This document shows positions 9,798 to 17,873 of a DNA stretch of 64,000 nt, piece by piece. How positions within the stretch are numbered: position 1 is the stretch's first letter; each line of letters starts with the position of its first letter. Source of the DNA: Brevundimonas sp. 357. GTDB taxonomy: Bacteria; Pseudomonadota; Alphaproteobacteria; Caulobacterales; Caulobacteraceae. Under the pieces are notes generated by a model. That model did no database searches. It was not told the origin of the DNA and saw only the letters and a program-made list of their open reading frames with translations. The DNA is taken from contig NZ_RHWX01000001.1 of the NCBI RefSeq assembly GCF_003938605.1, positions 186,001 to 250,000 on the forward strand, read 5' to 3'. A program made the position numbers and the translations under genes.

Positions 9798-10778
9798 CTA
9801 CAGCCAGCGCTTCTTGCGGAAGACGAGATACGGCAGGGCGGCCGACAGGATCATCGCCCCCACCGCCGCCGGGTAGCCGTACGGCCAGTGCAATTCCGGC
9901 ATCACGTCGAAATTCATGCCGTAGATGGAGGCGATCAGCGTCGGCGGCAGCAGGGCCACGGCCGCGACCGAGAAGATCTTGATGATCTGGTTCTGCTCCA
10001 GATTGATCAGGCCCAGCGTCGCATCCATCAGGAAGGTCACCTTGGACGACATGGAGACGCTGAGTTCGCTCAACGCCGCCGCATCGCGTTGCAGCAGACG
10101 CACGGTCTGGCGCGCCTCGCGGTCCGCCTTGCCCCCGGCGCGCGCGCCCGACAGCGCCGCGTGATAGGCCAGCAGTCGTTGCAGGCTGGACAGGCTCTCG
10201 CGGATCAGGGCCAGGAAGTCGCCCGCCCGGCCGATGTCCTGGATCACCAGTTGCAGGTTATGGCTCTCCACCGCCTTGGGATCGCGCTTGCGGAAGATCT
10301 GGCGCGAGATGGCGTCCAGCTCCAGCCCCTTCATCTCCAGGGCGTCGGCGTAGCGGTCGATGACGGCCTCGATCAGCCCCATCATGATGGCCTCGCCGCC
10401 GGCCAGCTTCTCGCCCGGCTTGTGGGTGGCGCGGGCGATGAACAACTGGAAGGAGCGCGGCTGGCCGTAGCGCACCGTCACCAGCCGCCCGCCCCTGAGA
10501 ATGAAGGTCACGGGCGTCTTGACCGGATCGTGCGTCTCCAGATCCGTGGCCACGGCGGCGATCATGAAGACGCCGTTGTCTTCGGCGTAGAGACGGGCGG
10601 ACGGCTCGACGTCGTCCATCTCGTCCCGGCTGGGGATGTCGATGCCGGTCAGGGTTTCCAGCGCCGCCACCTCATCGGCGGTCGGGGAGACGAGATCGAT
10701 CCAGCAGGCGGGGCCGTGATCCACGGCCGTATCCAGGCGCACGAGCCGATCGGCGCGCCAGTCATAGGCGTTCAGCAT
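9798..10778 (-). CDS. corA: CorA-type magnesium/divalent cation transporter
   Basis: Pentameric inner-membrane channel for Mg2+ (and often Co2+/Ni2+). The 326 residues comprise a cytoplasmic alpha/beta funnel, a long helical stalk, and two C-terminal transmembrane helices with the selectivity signature GMN in ASIYGMNFDVMPELHWPYGYP, then a basic tail (RKKRWL). The expected extracellular MPEL loop is present. It stands alone, convergent with the LytTR gene. Its leader contains an inverted repeat close to the start codon (10796-10828) that might affect translation. Confidence 0.95.
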   Translation of the reverse strand: MLNAYDWRADRLVRLDTAVDHGPACWIDLVSPTADEVAALETLTGIDIPSRDEMDDVEPSARLYAEDNGVFMIAAVATDLETHDPVKTPVTFILRGGRLVTVRYGQPRSFQLFIARATHKPGEKLAGGEAIMMGLIEAVIDRYADALEMKGLELDAISRQIFRKRDPKAVESHNLQLVIQDIGRAGDFLALIRESLSSLQRLLAYHAALSGARAGGKADREARQTVRLLQRDAAALSELSVSMSSKVTFLMDATLGLINLEQNQIIKIFSVAAVALLPPTLIASIYGMNFDVMPELHWPYGYPAAVGAMILSAALPYLVFRKKRWL

Positions 10779-10795
10779 AAGTCGCTTCCTTTCGC

Positions 10796-10828
10796 GAGGA
10801 CGCCCTCGCGCGGAAGCGGAGCGTCCTC
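10796..10828 (-). promoter_or_regulatory. Inverted repeat in the corA leader
   Basis: GAGGACGC (10796-10803) and GCGTCCTC (10821-10828) form a perfect 8-bp stem with a 17-base loop, ending 17 bases before the corA ATG and just upstream of the purine-rich ribosome-binding site. It could mask or expose that site, but it does not match a magnesium riboswitch I know, so regulation is only a possibility. Confidence 0.3.
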
Positions 10829-10886
10829 AGAGCGTCGAAGAAGTTGAAGACGGACTTCGGTCTTCGGGGTTCATCTGAGGGTTTCC

Positions 10887-10923
10887 AAAAAGACGCCGCC
10901 CCAGGATAGGCATCTGGGCGGCG
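10887..10923 (-). terminator. Rho-independent terminator after the carotenoid oxygenase gene
   Basis: Minus strand: stem CGCCGCCCAG with CTGGGGCGGCG (one bulged G), about 9-base loop, followed by TCTTTTT. It sits 80 bases after the oxygenase stop, with nothing else recognisable in between. Confidence 0.75.
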
Positions 10924-11003
10924 AAGGGGTCTTGGCCCGTTCGGCGGCGGGGGTCAACCGCGCGCCGAACGGGCCGTCGCGAGGCGATGGCGCGGTGTGG
11001 CTT

Positions 11004-12467
11004 TCACGCCCAGTTTCCATGGAACGCCGCCGGCAAGGCCACGTCGGCGCGCCAGGTGGCGACCGGACCGTCCTCGACGTGCATCAGGTCCAGGACGTGC
11101 AGTTCGCTGACCCCCGCTTTCAGATTGATGGTCGGGCCGACCAGCCAGGCGTCGGCCTCGTGCGTCCCGCCGGGCTTGGGGACATAGACCATCTCGTCCG
11201 TCACATGGCCGGGGCCGAAATCGAAAGACCGCGTGCGGCCGGACGACCAGTCGGTGACGGCGACCGCCGAAGCCAGGGGTCGGTCGGCGCGCTCGCCCGT
11301 GGTGTGCAGGCTGAAGCGACGCGCCAGGCCGGCGCGGCGCGGGTCGCTGCGCGGGAACTCGCCGACGACGCCGGTCCGCTCCAGCCGCCCGCGCCCGTTC
11401 GGCGACAGCACGACCATGGCCAGCTCGGCCGGTTCGCCGCCCAGGGGCACGCCGTTCAGCACCTCCTGGGCGCCGCGCGCGGCGAAGTCCATGTCCTTGT
11501 GCGCGCACAGGTCGAAGCGGATCGTGCCGTCCGCCTCGTCCCAGGCGTCGCCGACGTGGAAGAAGCCGAAGGGCGGCAGGTCGTAGATCCGCCGCTGGGT
11601 CAGGTCGCCTTTGTCGATCACCAGCACCTGCGTCCCCGCCTCGGGCGTCCAGTCGAAACCCGCCGACATCGGCGCGACGTTGCGGACATGCACCCAGGGC
11701 TGCAGCACGATGACCAGATGCCGGGCCGTGGCGCTGAAGTCGTGGATATAGCTGGCGCGCGGCAGGGCGATCACCTCGGCGTCCTCCAGCGCGCCGTCCG
11801 CCGCCAGACGCCAGACCATGGCCTGACGACCGTTCACGCCCAGGTTCCAGATGCGGCCGTCCGGCTCGATGCGCGGATGGGCCAGGAAGGGCATGTTCTT
11901 CAGATCGGGCCGCAGCGTGACGAAGTCCTCGGTCGCCAGGGTCTCGGGGTCCATGGCAAGGGGCGAGCCCGCCTCCCACAGAGCCCACAGCTTGCCGCCG
12001 ACCTTGTGCACCGAGGTGTTGGCCGGACTGGCGTCGTCGGCCGAGCCGATGCGGGCGCGCGGATCCGCCACCGTGCCGAAGCCGGGCATCAGCATGGCGC
12101 CCACCTCGGCCTCCTGGCGCCGCTTGCGGGTGTCGGCGAAGCGGGCGGCCAGGCTGGCCTGACCGTCCTGCACCCGCCAGCGACGGATCAGGCCGTCGCC
12201 GTCGAACCAGTGCTGGGATGAACCGCCGGGCCGCCGAAACTTGGCCGGCCCGTTGCGATAGAGGCTGCCCGCCAGCCCCTGCGGCGCCCGGCCGTGGACG
12301 AGGCGCAGGGCGCGTGGGGCGATGTCGTCCTCGACGTCCGCAGTAGCCAAGGACCAGTCGGCGGTCGCCGCCAAGGCTTGCAGAGCATAGGCCCGATCAG
12401 GGGCCAGGACGCGGGCGGCGGCGAGCGCGGCGGCGCCCATGAACAGGGTGCGGCGGGTCGGGATCAT
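11004..12467 (-). CDS. Carotenoid oxygenase (RPE65/CCO family) with Tat-like signal
   Basis: Non-haem Fe(II) dioxygenase of the carotenoid-cleavage family (487 residues), which cleaves C=C bonds in carotenoids, stilbenes or lignin-type phenolics. Family landmarks are LAGSLYRNGPAKF and HWFDGDGLIRRW near the N-terminus, NTSVHKVGGKLWALWEAGSP, the His-rich segments FLAHPRIEPDGRIWN and SYIHDFSATARHLVI, and a C-terminal FHGNWA that may supply a late His ligand. The ATG at 12467 gives MIPTRRTLFMG with twin arginines at residues 5-6, a Tat-type export signal ending near AYA, so the enzyme is probably periplasmic. A TTG six codons upstream is an unlikely start. It follows a DUF2141 gene by 24 bases, as an operon. 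Confidence 0.9.
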   Translation of the reverse strand: MIPTRRTLFMGAAALAAARVLAPDRAYALQALAATADWSLATADVEDDIAPRALRLVHGRAPQGLAGSLYRNGPAKFRRPGGSSQHWFDGDGLIRRWRVQDGQASLAARFADTRKRRQEAEVGAMLMPGFGTVADPRARIGSADDASPANTSVHKVGGKLWALWEAGSPLAMDPETLATEDFVTLRPDLKNMPFLAHPRIEPDGRIWNLGVNGRQAMVWRLAADGALEDAEVIALPRASYIHDFSATARHLVIVLQPWVHVRNVAPMSAGFDWTPEAGTQVLVIDKGDLTQRRIYDLPPFGFFHVGDAWDEADGTIRFDLCAHKDMDFAARGAQEVLNGVPLGGEPAELAMVVLSPNGRGRLERTGVVGEFPRSDPRRAGLARRFSLHTTGERADRPLASAVAVTDWSSGRTRSFDFGPGHVTDEMVYVPKPGGTHEADAWLVGPTINLKAGVSELHVLDLMHVEDGPVATWRADVALPAAFHGNWA

Positions 12468-12491
12468 GGCGGTCTCTTCAGACAACGGGGC

Positions 12492-12926
12492 TTAGCGGAT
12501 GCGGATGGTCTGGGCCGTGGCGCCGGAAACGTCGAAGCGGGCGCGCTCCCACCTGGCCGGCCCCATGTTGCCGACGGCGTTGTTGGAGAAGGCGAAGGGT
12601 TCGGTCGGCATGCCGAACGGATTCACATCCATCTTTCCGTTGCCGTTGACGTCGTGAAACGCCTTCATGCCGTAGGCGCCGGCGGGCAGGTTCTCGAACA
12701 CGGCGGCGCGCTCGCCCGCCGCCACATCGACCCGCGCCGCGCGGCTGGGCGCGCCGCTCTCATAGGCGGCCTCATCGGCGTAGAGGGCGACCATGACGGC
12801 GCCCGTCTCGGCTCCCGTCTCGAAGGTGAAGGTCAGGCGGCTGTCGGCGGATTGGGCGGCGGCCGGAACGGCGACGGACAGGGGGGCGGCGGCGAGGGCG
12901 GCGGCGATAACGAAAAGGCGGATCAT
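12492..12926 (-). CDS. DUF2141 domain-containing exported protein
   Basis: A 144-residue secreted protein of the DUF2141 family. The first about 25 residues are a signal peptide (MIRLFVIAAALAAAPLSVAVPAAAQ). The mature part shows the family pattern LTFTFETGAETGAVMVALYADEAAYESG, then FENLPAGAYGMKAFHDVNGNGKMDVNPFGMPTEPFAFSNNA. Function is unknown for the family. In alphaproteobacteria DUF2141 genes are often found beside carotenoid/lycopene-related or membrane-stress genes, and here it is co-transcribed with an exported carotenoid oxygenase, which suggests a shared envelope role. Confidence 0.9.
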   Translation of the reverse strand: MIRLFVIAAALAAAPLSVAVPAAAQSADSRLTFTFETGAETGAVMVALYADEAAYESGAPSRAARVDVAAGERAAVFENLPAGAYGMKAFHDVNGNGKMDVNPFGMPTEPFAFSNNAVGNMGPARWERARFDVSGATAQTIRIR

Positions 12927-13134
12927 GCAGAGCGTCCTTATGGGCGGGGCGAGAAGTCATCGCCTTCCTTCCTCGCCGCACCGAACCCCGCCAGCGACCT
13001 TGCGTCCGCGACCGCCGCGCCTTCGCCAACGACCACCGCCCGCCGTTCACGAAGCGCCAATGACCGGCTTGGACGCGGCCTGCGGCAGCAGCCCGGCTTG
13101 CTCCCCGCGCCGAGGGGCCGTAAGTCGCAGAACC

Positions 13135-13818
13135 ATGACCCAGACGTCCGCGACCGCCGCCCCGCTGATCTGCCCCTCCATCCTGGCCAGCGACTTCTCC
13201 AAGCTGGGCGAGGAGATCCGCGCCCTGGAGACCGCCGGCGCCGACTGGATCCACGTCGACGTCATGGACGGCCATTTCGTGCCCAACCTGACCATCGGCC
13301 CGGACGTGGTGAAGGCCCTGCGCCCGCACACCAGCCTGCCGTTCGACGTGCACCTGATGGTCGCGCCGGTCGACAATTGGCTGGAGGCCTATCGCGCGGC
13401 GGGCGCCGACATCATGAGCGTCCACCCCGAAAGCGGCCCCCACGTCCACCGCACCCTCGGCCAGATCCGTCAACTGGGCGCCAAGGCGGGCCTCGTCTTC
13501 AATCCGGCCACGCCGCTGAGCGTGCTGGAAGAGGCGGTCGAACTGGTCGATCTGGTGCTGATCATGTCGGTGAACCCCGGCTTCGGCGGTCAGAAATTCA
13601 TCGAGACCTCGCTGAAGAAGATCGAGCGCGCCCGCGCCATCCTCGACCGCGCCGGGTCAAAGGCCCGCCTGCAGGTCGACGGCGGCGTGGTCGCCGCCAA
13701 CGCCGGGGCCTGCGTCGCCGCCGGGGCCGACGCCCTGGTCGCCGGTTCCTTCGTCTTCAAGGGCGGGCCGGACGCCTACGCCGCCAACATCCAGGCCCTG
13801 AAGGCCGCCGCCGCGTGA
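13135..13818 (+). CDS. rpe: Ribulose-phosphate 3-epimerase
   Basis: Interconverts ribulose 5-phosphate and xylulose 5-phosphate in the pentose phosphate pathway. The 227-residue TIM barrel has the signatures CPSILASDFSKLG, DWIHVDVMDGHFVPNLTIGP, FDVHLMV, LVLIMSVNPGFGGQ and a C-terminal DGGV...GADALVAGS phosphate-binding region. The catalytic Asp/His/Met metal ligands of the family are all present. The open frame extends about 114 codons upstream without homology; the ATG at 13135 (MTQTSATAAPLICPS) gives the normal length. The stop overlaps the next gene's GTG. Confidence 0.97.
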   Translation: MTQTSATAAPLICPSILASDFSKLGEEIRALETAGADWIHVDVMDGHFVPNLTIGPDVVKALRPHTSLPFDVHLMVAPVDNWLEAYRAAGADIMSVHPESGPHVHRTLGQIRQLGAKAGLVFNPATPLSVLEEAVELVDLVLIMSVNPGFGGQKFIETSLKKIERARAILDRAGSKARLQVDGGVVAANAGACVAAGADALVAGSFVFKGGPDAYAANIQALKAAAA

Positions 13819-15629
13819 GCCCTCTCGGCCCCTTCGCCCCGCGCGACAGCGACGTCCCTTTGGCCGAAGGGCACATCCCCGGCCTGAAGGGCGCCCCGAT
13901 GCGCACGCCCGTGCGCCCCGCTTCGGGCGCCCGCCCCGATCCGCGCCTGTGGGCCTCGGTCGCCAAGGGGCTGGCCGCGCGCCAGCTGTGGGTGGAGCTG
14001 TACGGCCTGCCTGGCTACGGCCTGACGCTGGGCGGACCGACCGCCGAGGGCTTCGCCGTCAGCCCGCGCGACTTCCGTCCCCTGCCCGAAGAGGCCCCGC
14101 GCCCCCTGCTGTCAGGCAAACTGACGCTGGCGGGCCTGAGCCTGGACGCCGACAGCCCGGTGGCGCTGTGGAACAGCCCCACCCCCAGCCGCGCCTTCGC
14201 GGTCGAGCTGCACAGCTTCAACTGGATGCCCGCCATGATGGCCCAGGGCGATCGCGGCGCGCGCGAGGCCCTGGCCATGACCCTGGCCTGGCGCGAGGTG
14301 TTCAGCCGTTGGTCGCCCTTCTCCTGGGATCCCGACATCCTGGCCCGCCGCGTCTATCACCTGGCCTGCGCCGGGCGGCGGCTGGCGGGCGCGGCGACCG
14401 AGGTCGAGCGCTTGCAACTGACCGACATCCTGGCCCATCAGGCGCGCCAGCTGCTGCGGCCGCCCGGCGGGATCATGGGCCGGGCCGAGCGTCTGACGGC
14501 CGCCGCCGTCGCCGGCTGCGCCCTGGCCGGCAAGGCCGGCGCCGCCATCCGCAACAAGGCGCTGAAACGCCTGCCCGGCGCCCTGGCCGCCACGGTCGCC
14601 GCCGACGGCGCCCACGCCACGCGCGCGCCGGAGATGGGGCTGGAGCTGCTGCTCGACCTGCTGACGCTGGACGACGCCCTGGCCCAGCTGTCGGAGGTGA
14701 CGCCCGAGCCGGTGGCCGAGGCCATCTCGCGCCTGACCCTGGCCCTGCGCCTCCAGACCCTGCCCGATCGACGCCTGGCCGTATTCCAGGGCGGCGGCCC
14801 CTCGACGCCCGAGCGCGTCGCCGCCGCCCGCGCCCATGACGATGCGCCCGCCGCCCCGCCCAGCGGCGCCGTCGGGGGCCTGCTGCGCGTCTCCAGCCCG
14901 CTGCTGACCGTCATGGTCGATGTCGAAGCCCCGGCCCGCAACGCCTGGTCGGCCGCCGCCTGCGGCCAGCCCGCCGCGCTGGAGGTCGTCTGCGGCCGCG
15001 ACCGCCTGTTCACCTCGGCCGGATGGACGCCGCGCGCCTTGGACCGCCAGGCCCTGCGCCTGACGCCCGGCGCCTCGACCCTGACGCTGGGCGAACAGCC
15101 GCTGGGCGAGCCCCTGTCCGGCTGGAAGAGCGAGCTTCTGGGCCCGCGCCTGGTCGGCCCCGCCCTGCACGTCACGCGCCAGCATCAGGACGGCGACGGC
15201 GCCGTCTGGCTGGAGGTCGAGCACGACGGCTGGATGCCCGGCTATGGCCTGATGCACCAGCGCCGCCTCTACATCGACCAGCGGCTGGATGAACTGCGCG
15301 CCGAAGAGCGGCTGCATCCGCCCGAAGGCCGACCCGAGGCGACCCGCGCCATCGCCGCCCCCTACGCCCTGCGCTTCCAGCTCGAGCCCGGCGTCCAGGC
15401 CTCCCTGGCCCGCGACCGCCGTTCCATCCTGCTGCGCGGCCCGTCCGGGCGCGGCTGGTGGTTCCGCAGCGACGGCCCCGACGTGGCCATCGAGCCCGCC
15501 GTCCACATCGACGAGGGCCTGACCCGTCGCTCCTTGCAGATCGTCGTACGCGGCTCGGCCCGCACCGACGCCGAGACCAAGGTCCGCTGGAAGCTGAGCC
15601 CGGCGGGCGCGAGCGGCGATCCGAGCTAA
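13815..15629 (+). CDS. Heparinase II/III family protein
   Basis: A 604-residue protein of the heparinase II/III-like polysaccharide lyase superfamily, found in many alphaproteobacteria just after rpe. The GTG start at 13815 overlaps the rpe stop (GTGA). The N-terminal two thirds is alpha-helical (FNWMPAMMAQGDRGAREALAM..., FSWDPDILARRVYHLACAGRRL), as in the (alpha/alpha) toroid. The C-terminal third is beta-rich (WLEVEHDGWMPGYGLMHQRRLYIDQR..., then FQLEPGVQASLARDRRSILLRGPSGRGWWFR), as in the Hepar_II_III domain. No signal peptide is visible, so a cytoplasmic place and an unknown substrate, perhaps a cell-wall or capsule sugar, are likely. The name is a family label only. Confidence 0.9.
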   Translation: MSPLGPFAPRDSDVPLAEGHIPGLKGAPMRTPVRPASGARPDPRLWASVAKGLAARQLWVELYGLPGYGLTLGGPTAEGFAVSPRDFRPLPEEAPRPLLSGKLTLAGLSLDADSPVALWNSPTPSRAFAVELHSFNWMPAMMAQGDRGAREALAMTLAWREVFSRWSPFSWDPDILARRVYHLACAGRRLAGAATEVERLQLTDILAHQARQLLRPPGGIMGRAERLTAAAVAGCALAGKAGAAIRNKALKRLPGALAATVAADGAHATRAPEMGLELLLDLLTLDDALAQLSEVTPEPVAEAISRLTLALRLQTLPDRRLAVFQGGGPSTPERVAAARAHDDAPAAPPSGAVGGLLRVSSPLLTVMVDVEAPARNAWSAAACGQPAALEVVCGRDRLFTSAGWTPRALDRQALRLTPGASTLTLGEQPLGEPLSGWKSELLGPRLVGPALHVTRQHQDGDGAVWLEVEHDGWMPGYGLMHQRRLYIDQRLDELRAEERLHPPEGRPEATRAIAAPYALRFQLEPGVQASLARDRRSILLRGPSGRGWWFRSDGPDVAIEPAVHIDEGLTRRSLQIVVRGSARTDAETKVRWKLSPAGASGDPS

Positions 15630-16015
15630 ACGCCGTCGAGGCGGCGGAGGAAGGCGCTGACGCTTCCTTCCCCCTCTCCGTCATCCTCGGGTTTGACCCG
15701 AGGATCGGGCGCCAATCCAAACAGGCTGGGATAGAGGTCTTGCCACCGCGGGTTGGTCTTCTCGATCAGCTCCAGCTTCCAGGCGCGGTTCCAGCGCTTC
15801 AGCGCCTTCTCGCGCCGGATCGCCTCGGTGACGAAGCCGTGCGTCTCATACCAGACCAGCGCCTTGCAGCCGTAACGCTGAGCAAAGCCTTCGATGCCGT
15901 CCTCCCGATGCTGGCGGATGCGTTCGTAGAGGTTCGAGGTCATGCCGACGTAAAGGACGCCGAGCGGGCGGCTGGCCAGGATATAGGTCGCGATGAAGGG
16001 ACGGCGCTCGTTCAT
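15626..16015 (-). CDS. GIY-YIG nuclease family protein framed by repeats
   Basis: A 129-residue single-domain GIY-YIG endonuclease of the small UvrC-N-like (YhbQ/COG2827) type. The GIY motif reads YIL (residues 11-13), YIG reads YVG (22-24), followed by the catalytic Arg in YERIRQHR and a Lys/Arg-rich helix (RREKALKRWNRAWKLELIEKTNPRW). ATG at 16015 (MNERRPF) is the natural start; the open frame runs on through an upstream repeat. The C-terminus [13 protein letters not shown] is encoded by the palindromic repeat at 15679-15709, and an inverted copy lies 24-52 bases upstream of the ATG. Its stop overlaps the heparinase stop by 4 bases. The nuclease's cellular role is unknown. Confidence 0.88.
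   Translation of the reverse strand: MNERRPFIATYILASRPLGVLYVGMTSNLYERIRQHREDGIEGFAQRYGCKALVWYETHGFVTEAIRREKALKRWNRAWKLELIEKTNPRWQDLYPSLFGLAPDPRVKPEDDGEGEGSVSAFLRRLDGV
15679..15709 (+). repeat. Palindromic REP-like repeat, type A, copy 1
   Basis: CGTCATCCTCGGG, TTTGA, CCCGAGGATCG: a 7-bp stem CCTCGGG/CCCGAGG around a 5-base loop. It codes for the [11 protein letters not shown] tail of the GIY-YIG protein. The copy at 16039-16067 is in opposite orientation. Confidence 0.85.
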
Positions 16016-16038
16016 ATGCCGTCGAGCGACGGGCAACT

Positions 16039-16067
16039 CGATCCTCGGGTCAAGCCCGAGGATGACG
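16039..16067 (-). repeat. Palindromic REP-like repeat, type A, copy 2 (inverted)
   Basis: Reverse complement of the same unit (CGATCCTCGGG, TCAAG, CCCGAGGATGACGG), just upstream of the GIY-YIG start. With copy 1 it frames the nuclease gene as an inverted pair about 390 bases across. Confidence 0.85.
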
Positions 16068-16155
16068 GCGTGCATGGACCCAAGGGCTGACGCCGCCGCC
16101 TGTTGGTGCTAGAGGCCCCGCCATCTCCCCGCCCAGCCGTAAACGGACGCCGCCC

Positions 16156-17760
16156 ATGCCCGCCGCTCCCGACTTTCCGCCCGCCCCGGACGCGATCAAA
16201 CCCGTCCGCGCCCTGATCTCTCTTTCGGACAAGGCGGGGCTGGAGGACGCCGCGCGCACGCTGGCGGGACTGGGCGTCGAACTGGTCTCGACCGGCGGCA
16301 CCAAGGCGGCGATCACGGGCTTCGGCCTGCCGGTCAAGGACGTGGCCGATCTGACCGGCTTCCCGGAAATGATGGACGGCCGGGTCAAGACCCTGCACCC
16401 GGTCGTGCACGGCGGCCTGCTGGGCGTGCGCAACGCCCCGGCCCACGCCGCCGCCATGAGCGAGCATGATATCGGCGCCATCGATATCGTCTGGATCGAC
16501 CTTTACCCCTTCGAGAAGACGGTCGAGGACGGCGGCGGCTTTGAAGCGGCCATCGAGAACATCGACATCGGCGGCCCGGCCATGATCCGCTCGGGCTCCA
16601 AGAACCACGGCCACGTCGCCGTCGCCGTCGACGCCGAGAGCATCAACCTGATCGTCGAGGCTCTGAAGGCCGACGGTTCCACGACCCTGGCTCTGCGCAA
16701 ACAGCTGGCCGCCCGCGCCTTCGCCCGCACCGCCGCCTATGACGCCGCCGTGTCCGGCTGGTTCGCCGCTCAGCTGGAGGACGCCGCCCCGGCCCGCAAG
16801 TCGATCGCCGGAACCCTGGCCCAGACGCTGCGCTATGGCGAGAACCCGCATCAGACCGGCGCCTTCTACCGCACCGGCGAGCGTCGTCCGGGCGTGGCCT
16901 ACGCCACCCAGGTCCAGGGCAAGGAGCTGGGCTACAACAACATCGCCGACGCCGACGCCGCCTATGAGCTGGTGGCCGAGTTCGAAGCCCCGGCCTGCGT
17001 CATCGTCAAGCACGCCAACCCCTGCGGCGTGGCCGTCGGCAAGAATCTGTCGGAAGCCTACGCCCGCGCGCTGGAATGCGACGCGGTGTCGGCCTTCGGC
17101 GGCGTCATCGCCGTCAACCGGCCGCTGAACGGCGAAGACGCCCGCGCCATCACCGGCATCTTCACCGAAGTCGTCATCGCGCCGGGCGCCGATGAAGAGG
17201 CCAAGGCCGTCTTCGCCGCCAAGAAGAACCTGCGCTTGCTGATCACCGACGGCCTGCCCGACCCGCACGGCGCGGGCGAGGTGTTCCGCTCGGTGGCCGG
17301 CGGCTTCCTGGTCCAGTCGCGCGACCGCTCGCTGATCAAGCCCTCGGACCTGAAGATCGTCACGCGCCGCCAGCCGACGCCGACCGAGATCCAGGACATG
17401 CTGTTCGCCTTCACCGTGGCCAAGCACGTCAAGTCCAACGCCATCGTCTACGCCAAGGACGGCCAGACGGCGGGCATCGGCGCCGGCCAGATGAACCGCC
17501 GCGACAGCGCCCGCATCGCCGCCATCCGCGCCAAGGAAGCCGGCGAGGCCAAGGGTCTGGCCCACTCCCTCGCCGAGGGTTCGGCCTGCGCCTCCGAAGC
17601 CTTCTTCCCCTTCGCCGACGGCCTGCTGGAAGCCGTCGCCGCCGGCGCCACGGCGGTGATCCAGCCGGGCGGCTCGATCCGCGACGAGGAGGTCATCGCC
17701 GCCGCCGACGAACGCGGCATCGCCATGGCCTTCACCGGCGTGCGCGTCTTCCGGCACTAG
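16156..17760 (+). CDS. purH: Bifunctional AICAR formyltransferase/IMP cyclohydrolase
   Basis: Last two steps of de novo purine synthesis: AICAR to FAICAR with 10-formyl-THF, then ring closure to IMP. The 534-residue length is standard. Residues ~17-150 are the MGS-like cyclohydrolase domain ([42 protein letters not shown]). The transformylase domain follows, with the catalytic Lys285-His286 in [11 protein letters not shown] and the C-terminal signature [24 protein letters not shown]. The gene is monocistronic, ending in the 42-bp structured repeat (8 bases after the stop) and a bidirectional terminator. Confidence 0.98.
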   Translation: MPAAPDFPPAPDAIKPVRALISLSDKAGLEDAARTLAGLGVELVSTGGTKAAITGFGLPVKDVADLTGFPEMMDGRVKTLHPVVHGGLLGVRNAPAHAAAMSEHDIGAIDIVWIDLYPFEKTVEDGGGFEAAIENIDIGGPAMIRSGSKNHGHVAVAVDAESINLIVEALKADGSTTLALRKQLAARAFARTAAYDAAVSGWFAAQLEDAAPARKSIAGTLAQTLRYGENPHQTGAFYRTGERRPGVAYATQVQGKELGYNNIADADAAYELVAEFEAPACVIVKHANPCGVAVGKNLSEAYARALECDAVSAFGGVIAVNRPLNGEDARAITGIFTEVVIAPGADEEAKAVFAAKKNLRLLITDGLPDPHGAGEVFRSVAGGFLVQSRDRSLIKPSDLKIVTRRQPTPTEIQDMLFAFTVAKHVKSNAIVYAKDGQTAGIGAGQMNRRDSARIAAIRAKEAGEAKGLAHSLAEGSACASEAFFPFADGLLEAVAAGATAVIQPGGSIRDEEVIAAADERGIAMAFTGVRVFRH

Positions 17761-17768
17761 GCCGGAAG

Positions 17769-17810
17769 GGCGCTAAATGCGGGCGGCGCGGCCGCCTGCT
17801 GCTTGAGCGC
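17769..17810 (+). repeat. 42-bp structured 3'-UTR repeat, purH copy
   Basis: GGCGCT, AAAT, then a 9-bp stem GCGGGCGGC/GCCGCCTGC (one G-U pair) around a GCG loop, then TGCTTG and AGCGC. It is in the purH sense orientation, starts 8 bases after the stop and runs straight into the terminator. This is the only plus-strand copy, and it follows the only plus-strand gene of the set. Confidence 0.8.
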
Positions 17811-17853
17811 AAAGAAGAGGGCGCTGCCGGTCGTCGGCGGCGCTCTTTTCTTT
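17811..17853. terminator. Bidirectional terminator between purH and the ferric-reductase gene
   Basis: AAAGAAGAGGGCGC-TGCCG pairs with CGGC-GGCGCTCTTTTCTTT around a short loop, with A-rich and T-rich flanks on either side. It can end both the plus-strand purH and the minus-strand reductase transcripts. Confidence 0.8.
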
Positions 17854-17873
17854 GGCCAAGGCCCGGTCGGGCC

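Noticed and set aside
12294..13814. In-frame extension upstream of the heparinase-like gene
   Set aside because: It covers rpe and DUF2141 in another frame and encodes Arg/Gly-rich sequence without homology; the GTG at 13815 overlapping the rpe stop is the natural start.
16012..17757. A 581-codon minus-strand frame opposite purH
   Set aside because: Antisense to a certain gene and lacking any motif.
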